Notes under the pieces: generated by a model
Databases searched by the model: none
The model's input: only the letters and a program-made list of their open reading frames with translations
Told to the model about the DNA's origin: nothing
Position numbers and translations under genes: made by a program
Assembly (NCBI GenBank): GCA_029979145.1
Contig: JAPOIC010000014.1
Coordinates: 1-17,260 of the forward strand
From: Opitutaceae bacterium
Lineage (GTDB): Bacteria > Verrucomicrobiota > Verrucomicrobiia > Opitutales > Opitutaceae
DNA: 17,260 nucleotides
Direction: 5' to 3'
Shown here: positions 7,201 through 15,019 of the stretch, piece after piece
How the letters are laid out: each line of letters begins with the position of its first letter
Position numbering within the stretch: the first letter of the stretch is position 1

Positions 7201-9219
7201 ATGTCTGAATCCGACCATAAAAAGAAACGTCGTCCGTTGAAGCCACTGCCGCCGGACCGCTTTCAACCAAAGACGCTGTTCATTTGGTTGGTGGCGGGTC
7301 TCGCCCTCACGCTGCTTTTAATTTGGAGCCCCAGCCGGCTTTCGTCGCCGGTTACCCTCAAGATTCAGCAGGTCGTTGAGCTGGCCGAGCAGAGCGGCAT
7401 TCGCGATGGCGTGATCAAGCCCGACATCTCTGGTGGTCGCGACTGGGCCGTGATTACGGGCGAGCTCAAGACGGCCATGCCGGTCAAAGCGGGCAGTGAA
7501 CAGACCACAACCAGCTTCCGTTCGTCTGGTCGCGTAACCGATGCCAACATGGAGCGATTGCAGAAGACCGAGGTCTTCGTCGAGCAGCCCGCCACCACGA
7601 TGTGGACGCAGCTCCTCGCCAACATCATCCCCTTTGTCCTGATCATCGGCCTGCTTTACTTCCTGTTTGTGCGTCAGTTGCGTCAGGCTGGCCGGGGCGC
7701 CCTGAGCTTCGGCAAGAGCAAGGCGAAGCTCCTTACCCGGGATCGGGAAAAGCTGACCTTTGCCGACGTTGCGGGCTGCGACGAGGCAAAGGAAGAAGTT
7801 AGCGAGGTCGTCGAATTCCTCCGCGACCCGAAGAAGTTTACCAAGATGGGCGGCCGCATCCCCAAGGGCATGCTCATGGTCGGCCCTCCGGGCACCGGCA
7901 AGACGTTGCTCGCCAAGGCCGTGGCCGGCGAGGCGGACGTTCCGTTCTTTTCCATCTCCGGCTCGGACTTTGTGGAAATGTTTGTCGGTGTGGGCGCCAG
8001 CCGAGTGCGCGACATGTTCGAACAGGGCCGCAAAAGCGCGCCCTGCCTGATCTTCATCGACGAAATCGACGCCGTCGGTCGCCAGCGCGGCGCCGGCCTC
8101 GGTGGCGGCAACGACGAGCGCGAACAGACGCTGAACTCGTTGCTCGTCGAGATGGACGGCTTTGATACCGCCGAAGGCGTCATCATCATCGCGGCCACCA
8201 ATCGCCCCGACGTGCTCGACAGTGCGCTCCTGCGCCCGGGCCGATTCGACCGCCAGATTCATGTCGACCTGCCTGACATCGTGGGCCGCGAGGAGATTCT
8301 CCGCGTGCACGCCCGCAAGATCAACTTGGACGAGTCCGTGGACGTGGCGGTGATTGCCCGCGGCACCCCGGGCCTGTCCGGAGCCGATCTGGCCAATTTG
8401 CTCAACGAGGCCGCGCTGCTGGCTGCGCGTCGCAACAAGAAGAAGGTCGAGATGATCGACGTCGACGATGCGCGCGAGAAGGTGCTCTTCGGTCGCGAAC
8501 GCCGCCGCGTCATGGACGATGCGGAGAAAAAGCTCGTGGCTTGGCACGAGGCCGGCCACGCCATCGTGCAGGCCATTTTGGACGACGGTTCCGTGCCCGT
8601 GCACAAGGTCACGATCATCCCTCGCGGCCAGAGCCTCGGCAGCACGACCTACATTCCGACCAAGGACATTCTCACCCGGCCGATGAAGAAGCTGCTCGAC
8701 CAGATCGCCATGGCGATGGGTGGGCGCATCGCCGAGGAATTGGTGACCGGCGACTTCAGCAACGGCGCCTACGGCGACATCAAGCAGGCGACCAAGATCG
8801 CCCGCGCCATGGTGTGCGATTATGGCATGAGCGCGCTGGGTCCCGTCGCCTTGGGCGACAATCAAGACACGGTGTTTCTTGGCCGCGAAATCACGCGCTC
8901 CCAGCACATTTCTGAGGACACGGCCCGCAAGATTGACGAGGAAGTGTCGCGGATCCTGAACGAGCAATACGACCGCGCGAAGGAGCTCATCACGGGGCGC
9001 CGTGAGGCGCTCGACAAGATCGCCGAAGCGCTGCTCCAGTATGAGACCATCGAGGGCAAGCACGTCCTCGAAATCCTCGAGCACGGCGAAGTGCGCAGCC
9101 CCGTCATCGTGGCCCCGCCGCCGCTCAAGCCCAAGGGCAAGGACGCTGGCAAGAAACCCAAGGAAGAGGCCGCGCCCGATCCCCTCGCTGACGGCTCGCC
9201 CTCTCCGGCGCCGGCCTGA
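7201..9219 (+). CDS. ftsH: ATP-dependent zinc metalloprotease FtsH
   Basis: 672 residues, a membrane-anchored AAA+ protease that degrades unassembled or regulatory membrane and soluble proteins; it works as a hexamer. Visible in order: a basic N-terminus, transmembrane segment 1 at about 25-42, a periplasmic domain to about 135, transmembrane segment 2 at about 137-158, Walker A GPPGTGKT at 228-235, pore loop MFVGVG near 260-265, Walker B IFIDEID at 284-290, the second region of homology with LLRPGRFDR at 343-351, zinc motif HEAGH at 449-453, and the third zinc ligand in GDIKQAT (D526). The C-terminus ends in a lysine- and proline-rich low-complexity tail. In E. coli LpxC is an FtsH substrate; whether FtsH also tunes LPS synthesis here is only a possibility. 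An 86-base gap separates it from tilS. A strong terminator follows. ATG start without Shine-Dalgarno. Confidence 0.97.
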   Translation: MSESDHKKKRRPLKPLPPDRFQPKTLFIWLVAGLALTLLLIWSPSRLSSPVTLKIQQVVELAEQSGIRDGVIKPDISGGRDWAVITGELKTAMPVKAGSEQTTTSFRSSGRVTDANMERLQKTEVFVEQPATTMWTQLLANIIPFVLIIGLLYFLFVRQLRQAGRGALSFGKSKAKLLTRDREKLTFADVAGCDEAKEEVSEVVEFLRDPKKFTKMGGRIPKGMLMVGPPGTGKTLLAKAVAGEADVPFFSISGSDFVEMFVGVGASRVRDMFEQGRKSAPCLIFIDEIDAVGRQRGAGLGGGNDEREQTLNSLLVEMDGFDTAEGVIIIAATNRPDVLDSALLRPGRFDRQIHVDLPDIVGREEILRVHARKINLDESVDVAVIARGTPGLSGADLANLLNEAALLAARRNKKKVEMIDVDDAREKVLFGRERRRVMDDAEKKLVAWHEAGHAIVQAILDDGSVPVHKVTIIPRGQSLGSTTYIPTKDILTRPMKKLLDQIAMAMGGRIAEELVTGDFSNGAYGDIKQATKIARAMVCDYGMSALGPVALGDNQDTVFLGREITRSQHISEDTARKIDEEVSRILNEQYDRAKELITGRREALDKIAEALLQYETIEGKHVLEILEHGEVRSPVIVAPPPLKPKGKDAGKKPKEEAAPDPLADGSPSPAPA

Positions 9220-9236
9220 GCCAAGTTGAATTCCCC

Positions 9237-9270
9237 GGGCGCGGTCGAACACCGCGCCCTTTTTCGTTTT
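9237..9270 (+). terminator. Strong intrinsic terminator after ftsH
   Basis: A perfect 9-base-pair GC-rich stem, GGGCGCGGT (9237-9245) with ACCGCGCCC (9251-9259), a five-base CGAAC loop, and a T-tract TTTTTCGTTTT (9260-9270). It begins 17 bases after the ftsH stop codon. The T-tract ends one base before the ATG of the aminotransferase gene, which leaves no room for a promoter or ribosome-binding site between them. Confidence 0.88.
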
Positions 9271-9271
9271 C

Positions 9272-10543
9272 ATGCCCACCGACACCTCCCGCCGCATCGC
9301 TTTCTCCGCCGCTGGTGAACGCGCTGAGCCGCCGACCATCGCCGCACTGATGAATGCCGCCTTGGAGATTCCGGGGTTGCTGTCGCTGGCCGCGGGATTC
9401 ACGGACAACCGCAGCTTGCCCATGGCAGCGGTGCAGGCGGCGGTCAACGAGCTCGCGGAACTCCGTGACCTTGAACCGCTGCAATACGGCACGAACCAAG
9501 GCCGACCAGTGCTGCGGCGGCAGCTGGCGACGCATCTCGCCAATTGGGAACCCGGATTGGCCGACGCCGAGGCAGACAAGCGCTTCTTTGTGACGAACGG
9601 TTCCCAGCAGGCCCTCTACCTTGCAATGCAGGTGCTGTGCGAACCCGGTGACATCGTGTTGGTCGATCGGCCGACTTACTTTGTCTATCTGGAGATGCTG
9701 CGCGCCATGGGTGTCCGGGCAGTTTCGTTGCCGATCGACGATGCCGGAAGTCTCGATTTTGACGCCTTGGATGCCCGGCTGCGCGCGTTGATCGCTGCCG
9801 GCGAGCAGGCGCGAATCAGGGCCGTATATTTCGTCAGCTATTTCTCCAATCCCTCCAGCCGTTGCCTGCAGCCCGAGGAGAAACGTCGGCTGGCGACGGT
9901 GTTGCAGGCGCATGACTTGGTGGTGCCGGTGGTGGAGGACGCCGCCTATCGCGACCTCTATTTTTCGGAACCGCCCAAGGCACCCAGCGTGCTGGGTATG
10001 CCGGAGTGGGTGGAATTTCCGCGGCTTTATCTCTCAACCTTGACCAAGCCTTTTTCGACCGGGCTGAAAATCGGGTATGGGTATTGCACGGACCAGGACT
10101 GGCTCGGACGGATGTTGCATACGAAGGGGCATCACGATTTTGGCAGCGCGAACTTCAACCAAGCGGTGTTGGAGCGCGTGCTGGCGAAGGGTGGGCTGGG
10201 CGTGCAATTGGCAAAGATCCGGCCACTCTATGCCGAAAAGATGACGACTTTGCATGACACGGTCATCGCGGAGGGTCTGGCGGATGCCGGCTGGCACTGG
10301 CAGCGCCCGGATGGCGGACTCTATTTGTGGCTGCGAGGCCCCGCCGGTCTCGACACGGGTTTGAACTCGGCCTTTTGCGAGGCGTGCATTGAAGCTGGGG
10401 TTCTGTATGTGCCGGGTGACCTATGCTACGGAGACGACGGGCCAAAGAATCGGATCCGCCTCAGCTTCGGAGTCCTCAGTGGCGACGCCTTGCGCGAAGC
10501 AGGCCGGCGTTTTACGCGGGTGGCGCGTAGCGCGGGGGTCTGA
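9272..10543 (+). CDS. PLP-dependent aminotransferase, class I/II (LysN/KAT II-like)
   Basis: 423 residues, fold type I aminotransferase resembling 2-aminoadipate/kynurenine aminotransferase-type enzymes (COG1167 without the GntR DNA-binding domain). Key residues: VTNGSQQALYLAMQ at 107-120 (phosphate-binding loop), YFSNPSS with N193, VVEDAAYRDLYF with D223 (pyridine nitrogen) and Y226, and the Schiff-base lysine in STLTKPFSTGLKIGY (K259). NRIRLSFGV near the C-terminus carries the arginine that binds the substrate carboxylate. Its substrate is not identifiable; 2-aminoadipate, aromatic or branched-chain amino acids are all plausible. The ATG at 9272 directly follows the ftsH terminator; no other in-frame start is available before the conserved N-terminal arm, the next ATG being at 9350. 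ugd starts 51 bases downstream on the same strand. Confidence 0.88.
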   Translation: MPTDTSRRIAFSAAGERAEPPTIAALMNAALEIPGLLSLAAGFTDNRSLPMAAVQAAVNELAELRDLEPLQYGTNQGRPVLRRQLATHLANWEPGLADAEADKRFFVTNGSQQALYLAMQVLCEPGDIVLVDRPTYFVYLEMLRAMGVRAVSLPIDDAGSLDFDALDARLRALIAAGEQARIRAVYFVSYFSNPSSRCLQPEEKRRLATVLQAHDLVVPVVEDAAYRDLYFSEPPKAPSVLGMPEWVEFPRLYLSTLTKPFSTGLKIGYGYCTDQDWLGRMLHTKGHHDFGSANFNQAVLERVLAKGGLGVQLAKIRPLYAEKMTTLHDTVIAEGLADAGWHWQRPDGGLYLWLRGPAGLDTGLNSAFCEACIEAGVLYVPGDLCYGDDGPKNRIRLSFGVLSGDALREAGRRFTRVARSAGV

Positions 10544-10594
10544 AAATCGGCCTTGGATTTCCCGTCGCCGCCGCCCAAGCTGCGCGCTCTGCTT

Positions 10595-11953
10595 ATGAAA
10601 ATCTGCTGCATCGGTGCTGGATACGTTGGTGGGCCCACGATGGCCATGATCGCGCTTAAGGCGCCGGATATCGAGGTCCGTGTCGTGGACATGAATGCCC
10701 CGCGTATCGCGGCGTGGAATTCGGCCAAGCTGCCGATTTACGAACCGGGCTTGGACGACATCGTCAAGCAATGCCGTGGCCGCAACCTGTTCTTCTCGAC
10801 CGACGTGCACGCGGGGATTCGCGATGCCGACATCATTTTTGTGGCAGTAAACACCCCAACCAAGACCTACGGCGTCGGCGCCGGCCGGGCGGCGGATTTG
10901 CGGTTCATCGAATCCGTGGCACGGACCATCGCCGAGGTGGCGACTACGCCGAAGATCATCGTGGAAAAATCCACGATCCCGGTGAAGACGGCCGAGACCA
11001 TCAAAGAGATTCTGGCCGAGAACGCGCACGGGGTGGATTTTCAGGTGCTGTCCAATCCGGAGTTTCTGGCTGAAGGCACCGCGATCGCCGATTTGCTCAG
11101 TCCGGATCGCGTTCTCGTCGGCGGCGAACGCACACCGGGTGGCGCGAAGGCGCTTCAGACCTTGGTCGAGGTTTATGCCCGCTGGGTGCCGCGCGAGCGC
11201 ATCGTAACCACGAATCTCTGGTCGTCCGAGCTTTCCAAACTCGTGGCCAATGCCTTCTTGGCGCAGCGCATCTCGTCGATCAATTCGATCTCGGCCCTGT
11301 GCGAAGCGACCGGCGCCGACGTGGACGAGGTGGCCAACGCGATCGGCAAAGACAGCCGCATCGGCGCGAAATTCCTCAAGGCCTCCGTGGGCTTCGGCGG
11401 GTCCTGTTTTCAAAAGGACATCCTCAACCTTACCTACCTGTGCGAGCACTTCGGTTTGCCGGAAGTCGCGTCCTACTGGGAGAGCGTCGTGAAGATGAAT
11501 GATTGGCAGAAGCGTCGCTTCGCGTCGCGGATCGTCAGCGCGCTGTTCAATACCGTCGCCGGTAAGAAAATCGCGCTCTTGGGGTTTGCCTTCAAGAAGG
11601 ACACCAACGACACGCGTGAATCGGCCGCCATTAATGTCAGCCGCGACTTGCTGGGCGAGCGCGCGAACGTCGTGGTCTACGACCCAAAGGTGCCGGCCGA
11701 TGACGTGCGGCGGGATGTCGGCGCCACCGGGACCGACGCGGAGCGACTAACCGTAGCGGATACGGCCTACGCGGCTTGTGAAGGCGCGCACGCGATCGCT
11801 GTGCTGACGGAGTGGGACGAATTCAAGACGCTCGATTTCCAACGCATCTACGATGGCATGGCCAAGCCGGCTTTTGTATTCGACGGGCGGAACATTCTCG
11901 ACCTCGAGGCACTGCGCGCCATCGGCTTCCGGGCTTCCGGCATAGGCAAGTAA
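10595..11953 (+). CDS. ugd: UDP-glucose 6-dehydrogenase, eukaryote-like
   Basis: 452 residues. It oxidises UDP-glucose to UDP-glucuronate with two NAD+, feeding capsule, LPS or exopolysaccharide synthesis. The Rossmann motif is IGAGYVGGPT at 6-15; the catalytic cysteine is C271 in GFGGSCFQKD; K215 and N219 lie in SSELSKLVANAFLAQRISS; FAFKKDTNDTRES marks the C-terminal UDP-sugar-binding part. The start KICCIGAGYVGGP, the segments NTPTKTYG and FDGRNILD, and the long run through the active site match animal UGDH, as I remember it, much better than the E. coli/Streptococcus type. The C-terminal extension of the human enzyme is absent. I chose ATG 10595: the in-frame extension to 10553 adds 14 proline-rich residues ahead of the nucleotide-binding strand. 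It converges on the DUF1501 gene with only 11 bases between stops. Confidence 0.95.
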   Translation: MKICCIGAGYVGGPTMAMIALKAPDIEVRVVDMNAPRIAAWNSAKLPIYEPGLDDIVKQCRGRNLFFSTDVHAGIRDADIIFVAVNTPTKTYGVGAGRAADLRFIESVARTIAEVATTPKIIVEKSTIPVKTAETIKEILAENAHGVDFQVLSNPEFLAEGTAIADLLSPDRVLVGGERTPGGAKALQTLVEVYARWVPRERIVTTNLWSSELSKLVANAFLAQRISSINSISALCEATGADVDEVANAIGKDSRIGAKFLKASVGFGGSCFQKDILNLTYLCEHFGLPEVASYWESVVKMNDWQKRRFASRIVSALFNTVAGKKIALLGFAFKKDTNDTRESAAINVSRDLLGERANVVVYDPKVPADDVRRDVGATGTDAERLTVADTAYAACEGAHAIAVLTEWDEFKTLDFQRIYDGMAKPAFVFDGRNILDLEALRAIGFRASGIGK

Positions 11954-11964
11954 GCCGTTGTCGT

Positions 11965-13083
11965 TCAGACAAAATCGAGCAGGTCGAACTCCCGGCCGAG
12001 AATGAGCTCGGGGTCGGTCTGGAGCCAGCGAGCCAGCACGGTGGCATACACGGCGCGAAAATCGATTTCGGGCACGACCGCCTCGGCGCTGGCCGGCTGC
12101 GCGGCCCCGATCAGGCCACCGCGCACTTTTCCGCCAAGGGCGAACACCGGTCCGAACGTGCCGTGGTCGGTGCCATGCCGTTCGTTTTCCCGGGCGCTGC
12201 GACCAAACTCGGACCACGCCAGCGTTAGCACGCGGTGGTCGAGCCGGCGGTAACGCAGTTCCTGATCAAACGCCGCCAAGCCTTCGGCAAGCGTGCGCAG
12301 TAACTGGGCATGCGGAATGGCCTGATGGCTGTGAGTATCGAACCCGGGCAAGGTTAGGTGGTAGATTGGCGTCTTGGTGCCGCTGGCAATCAGCGCGGCA
12401 GTGCGGCGGAGATTGGCGGCGAACACGATGCTCGGAAACTCGGAGATGGGTAGGAAGGTCGCGACGATTCGTTCCACGCTGCGGTTCACTTGGAGCCCGT
12501 CGGTCGGAGCGGCGTTGAAACTGAAAACTTCCGGTTCCGACTCGCAGCGCAGCGAAGCCGGCAAGGCCGGCGAGAAATGCACGGCGGCGGGGTCGCCCAG
12601 GGAGGGCGGGACCTCGTCGAAATACCGCCCGATCCACCCTGGGGTGTCGGCGCGGGCCGTGGTGTGTCCGGTGGCCCATTGTTCCAAGGCGCCAAAGTGA
12701 CTAAAATTCGGCGCCGGCGCGCCGACTTGGTTCAAGACGGCTAAACGTCCGTCCATGAAAAGATTATGCAATCCCAGGCAGGCCGGATGAAACCCGGACG
12801 CATCGTCCAGTGGCAAAACTTGATCCGGGTTGATCGCCAAGGTCGGGCGTAGCACGGCGTAGCGGTCATCGCCGCGGGGAATGACCGTATTCAGGCCGTC
12901 GTTGCCCCCGGCGAGATTGATTAGGACAAGAATGTTGCCGGCCGCGCTGGGGTTGGCCTGCGCCCGTAAGGTCGGCCGCAGTCCGCCCAAGGTGGCCAGA
13001 CCCAAGGCCTGCGCGGACACTTTGAGAAAGTCCCGGCGGCTGGTGCAGGCGGAGCAGGCGGCTGATTCGCGGGGCTGGGCCAC
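11965..13083 (-). CDS. DUF1501 family protein with Tat-type signal peptide
   Basis: About 372 residues. DUF1501 proteins are related to the alkaline phosphatase/sulfatase superfamily and are common in Verrucomicrobia and Planctomycetes; their function is not established. An N-terminal twin-arginine motif SRRDFLK is followed by a hydrophobic stretch (ALGLATLGGL) and an A-x-A-like end, indicating Tat export. Family landmarks: NLAGGNDGLNT (about 56-66), FDTHSHQ (248-254), AWSEFGRSARENE (289-301) and GTDHGT (304-309), the last being the usual metal-site-like D-H pair. An in-frame GTG at 13110 would add nine residues, but those codons are the hairpin and T-tract of the apparent alr terminator, so I prefer GTG 13083. 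Either start lacks a Shine-Dalgarno. The frequent partner DUF1800 is not in the window. Confidence 0.85.
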   Translation of the reverse strand: MAQPRESAACSACTSRRDFLKVSAQALGLATLGGLRPTLRAQANPSAAGNILVLINLAGGNDGLNTVIPRGDDRYAVLRPTLAINPDQVLPLDDASGFHPACLGLHNLFMDGRLAVLNQVGAPAPNFSHFGALEQWATGHTTARADTPGWIGRYFDEVPPSLGDPAAVHFSPALPASLRCESEPEVFSFNAAPTDGLQVNRSVERIVATFLPISEFPSIVFAANLRRTAALIASGTKTPIYHLTLPGFDTHSHQAIPHAQLLRTLAEGLAAFDQELRYRRLDHRVLTLAWSEFGRSARENERHGTDHGTFGPVFALGGKVRGGLIGAAQPASAEAVVPEIDFRAVYATVLARWLQTDPELILGREFDLLDFV

Positions 13084-13090
13084 GTCCGAG

Positions 13091-13116
13091 AAAAACCCGG
13101 GCCCTCGCACCCGGGC
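13091..13116 (-). terminator. Intrinsic terminator after alr
   Basis: On the minus strand a six-base GC stem CCCGGG (13115-13110) pairs with CCCGGG (13101-13096) around an eight-base loop, followed directly by five T (13095-13091). It begins 10 bases after the alr stop codon. The stem is short but all G-C. It overlaps the longest possible reading frame of the DUF1501 gene, so it either terminates tsaB-alr transcription incompletely or sets the true DUF1501 start downstream. Confidence 0.5.
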
Positions 13117-13125
13117 AAGCTTTTG

Positions 13126-14280
13126 CTAGATGCCGAGGGGCGTGCGGTAGAGCCGCGGCACGCGCTTCGTCACGGAGCACAGGGTTTCCCAAGGAATGGT
13201 GTCCGCCCAGCGGCTGAACTCGGTGATGCTGATTTCCGCTCCCTGTTGCCGGCCGACGAGGACGACTTCGTCGCCGCAAGCCACATCCGGCACGTCGGTC
13301 ACGTCGACGATGGTTTGATCCATGGTCACGCGGCCGAGCACGGGGCAGCGTCGCCCGTGGATCAGGACCTCGGCGCGATTGCTGACGGCGCGGGGGATGC
13401 CGTCACCGTAACCGGCGCACAGAACGGCGACGATGGAGTCGCGGGGCAGCGTGTGGGTGCGCCCGTAGCTGATGGTGGTGCCCGCCGGCAACGCCTTCAC
13501 GATGCCGACGCGCGTGTGAAAACTGAACACCGGCTCCGTGTGCACCTGGGCTAGCAGCGAGTTCGGATGGGGCAGGATGCCGAATTGCAGGAGGCCGACG
13601 CGCACAGCGTTGAACGGGCTTTGCCCCGGCATCGTTTCCAAACCTGCACTGTTGTCAGCGTGAACGAAGATTTTGGAAGAATCGACCCCCTCGCAGCGGG
13701 CCAGCGCCGCGAGAAAGCGCTTGCGCTGCTCGGCGGTGTAAGCGGGATCGTCGTCGGGACTCGCGAAGTGGGTGAAGACGCCCGCGAGTTCCAAGTGCGG
13801 AGCCGCCAGGATCGCCGAGCACAATTCCGGCGCCTGCTCGTGCCAAACGCCGAGCCGACCCATGCCGGTGTCGACCTTGAGGTGGACCTTGAGGCGCTTG
13901 CCGGCCGCGCGACCCACGGCATCGAAGCGGGCGACTTCACCGGCCGTCGAGACGGTGGCGGCTAGGTCGAGGTCAGCGAGAAAGCGGTCCTCTTCCGGCA
14001 ACAACGGGCTGAGCAGGAGAATCGGCCAACCAGGACCGAGTTCACGCAGTTGCGCGGCTTCGGAGATATTGGCGACGGCGAAAAGGTCGGCACCAGAATG
14101 CATCATGCGCGCCGCGGCGTGATGCAGTCCGTGGCCGTAGGCGTCGGCCTTGACCACGGCCACGTAGCGGATGTGCGCGGGAAGCGACGCGCGGATCAAG
14201 CGAAGGTTGCGCTCCAACGCCGCGAGATCGATGGCGGCCCAGCAGCGGTGGGGCGGGACAGAGCGGGGCAGGGCGTTCAT
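13126..14280 (-). CDS. alr: Alanine racemase
   Basis: 384 residues, fold type III PLP enzyme that interconverts L- and D-alanine, giving D-alanine for peptidoglycan. The PLP lysine is K44 in VVKADAYGHG. The second catalytic base is Y272 in ISYGRTH, carried by the C-terminal domain of the partner subunit in the dimer. LKVDTGMGRLG (R142), RVGL (R227), the entry-channel GYGDG (Y291) and MDQTIVDVTD are the other family landmarks. The frame is open for another 141 residues upstream, but that extension lies over tsaB in another frame and lacks homology; the ATG at 14280 overlaps the tsaB stop as ATGA, and MNALPRS leads straight into the conserved core. Translational coupling to tsaB is likely. A terminator candidate follows the stop codon. 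Confidence 0.95.
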   Translation of the reverse strand: MNALPRSVPPHRCWAAIDLAALERNLRLIRASLPAHIRYVAVVKADAYGHGLHHAAARMMHSGADLFAVANISEAAQLRELGPGWPILLLSPLLPEEDRFLADLDLAATVSTAGEVARFDAVGRAAGKRLKVHLKVDTGMGRLGVWHEQAPELCSAILAAPHLELAGVFTHFASPDDDPAYTAEQRKRFLAALARCEGVDSSKIFVHADNSAGLETMPGQSPFNAVRVGLLQFGILPHPNSLLAQVHTEPVFSFHTRVGIVKALPAGTTISYGRTHTLPRDSIVAVLCAGYGDGIPRAVSNRAEVLIHGRRCPVLGRVTMDQTIVDVTDVPDVACGDEVVLVGRQQGAEISITEFSRWADTIPWETLCSVTKRVPRLYRTPLGI

Positions 14281-14903
14281 GGGGCGCGGTGGACTTGCGG
14301 CGTCCACGTCTTGTATTCCGGATCCGAATGCAGGAACGCGTCGGGCTCGTCGCAGGGGCGAAGCAAGTCGACTTCCACAGCCGAAGCAAACAAGGCCGCA
14401 AGGTCGTAGGGCGTGGTCTCGACCTCGGGCGGAAGTTCGGACCAGTGGCGGAAGCCGGCGGGCATCAGCAAAGGCGCGGTGAGTTCGTCTTTCGGCACGC
14501 GTCGCAGCGGCTGCCCGACGACTTGCGCGTGCCACAGCTGGCGGCGGGCGTCGGCGATGATCGTGACCTCCGGGCGATTCAGCGCCTGCGCCACCAAGTC
14601 GAGGCTTTGGTAGGTGTAAACGGCACGCGGCCGCAGGGTCGTCCAAGTGCGCAACGCGGTGGCGGCGGTGCGAATGCCGAGGAGGGAGCCCGGTCCTTCG
14701 CAAAAGATGAAGGCCTCAATGGCGTTGAGATCGACGCCGAGCTGCTCGATCCCGGTGAACAACGCGATACCCGCTTCATCTTCGGAGGCCGTCCACGCCG
14801 GCGCTGCATCGCGCCGCAGCCAGCCGACCTGCACCGACGTGGCCGCGGCGTCGAGGACGAGCGCGGAGCCATGTCGGTCAAGGAGTTGCCGGAGCGAGGG
14901 CAT
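14277..14903 (-). CDS. tsaB: tRNA threonylcarbamoyladenosine biosynthesis protein TsaB (YeaZ-like)
   Basis: 208 residues, the length expected for TsaB, the inactive Kae1-like partner that dimerises with TsaD in synthesis of t6A37 on ANN-decoding tRNAs. The ASKHA-type N-terminal strand is ALVLDAAATSVQVGWL at 14-29. The defining motif reads CEGPGSLLGIRTAATAL at 68-84, where typical TsaB has GPGS-F-T-G-L/I-R-I/T-G; the Leu-Leu replacement is a mild departure. SLDLVAQAL follows in the expected place, and IIADARRQLWHAQ corresponds to the common I-D-A-R-x-x-E-V-Y/F segment with the acidic residue lost. The rest is poorly conserved, as is usual for TsaB. TsaD, TsaC and TsaE are not in the window. 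The downstream alr start overlaps the stop codon. ATG start preceded by GTGGGGC, not a convincing Shine-Dalgarno. Confidence 0.82.
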   Translation of the reverse strand: MPSLRQLLDRHGSALVLDAAATSVQVGWLRRDAAPAWTASEDEAGIALFTGIEQLGVDLNAIEAFIFCEGPGSLLGIRTAATALRTWTTLRPRAVYTYQSLDLVAQALNRPEVTIIADARRQLWHAQVVGQPLRRVPKDELTAPLLMPAGFRHWSELPPEVETTPYDLAALFASAVEVDLLRPCDEPDAFLHSDPEYKTWTPQVHRAP

Positions 14904-14954
14904 GGCCCCACGAAAGGCCGCCGCCCGTCGGCGCGCAAGAGTTTGAATCAGGCA

Positions 14955-14982
14955 TTGACCGGGCTGGCGCCGGGGGTAACTT
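14955..14982 (+). promoter_or_regulatory. Weak sigma-70-like promoter candidate for tig
   Basis: In the 116-base divergent region between tsaB and tig, TTGACC (14955-14960) is followed after 16 bases by TAACTT (14977-14982), which matches three of six -10 positions. If used, tig would have a leader of about 30 bases before the GTG at 15020. The -35 is good and the -10 poor, so this is tentative. No operator or riboswitch structure is apparent in the region. Confidence 0.2.
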
Positions 14983-15019
14983 GGCGGGTTTACGTCTCAA
15001 CATCAGTCGATCCAAACCC

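Noticed and set aside
7318..9579. 753-codon open frame antisense to ftsH
   Set aside because: It lies opposite a certain ftsH, is rich in R, H, A, G and D as expected from the complement of GC-biased third positions, shows no recognisable domain and runs across the ftsH terminator.
10553..10594. Upstream start giving ugd 14 more residues
   Set aside because: The added residues are proline-rich and precede the Rossmann strand that begins directly after the ATG at 10595.
10421..11449. 342-codon frame antisense to the aminotransferase end and ugd
   Set aside because: Opposite two well-supported genes; His/Arg/Asp-rich shadow.
14281..14703. In-frame 141-residue N-terminal extension of alr
   Set aside because: It overlaps tsaB in another frame, shows no alanine racemase homology, and the ATGA overlap start at 14280 fits the family N-terminus.
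14981..15019. TTG start giving trigger factor 13 more residues
   Set aside because: The family N-terminus begins at the GTG at 15020; the extension has no counterpart and no ribosome-binding site.
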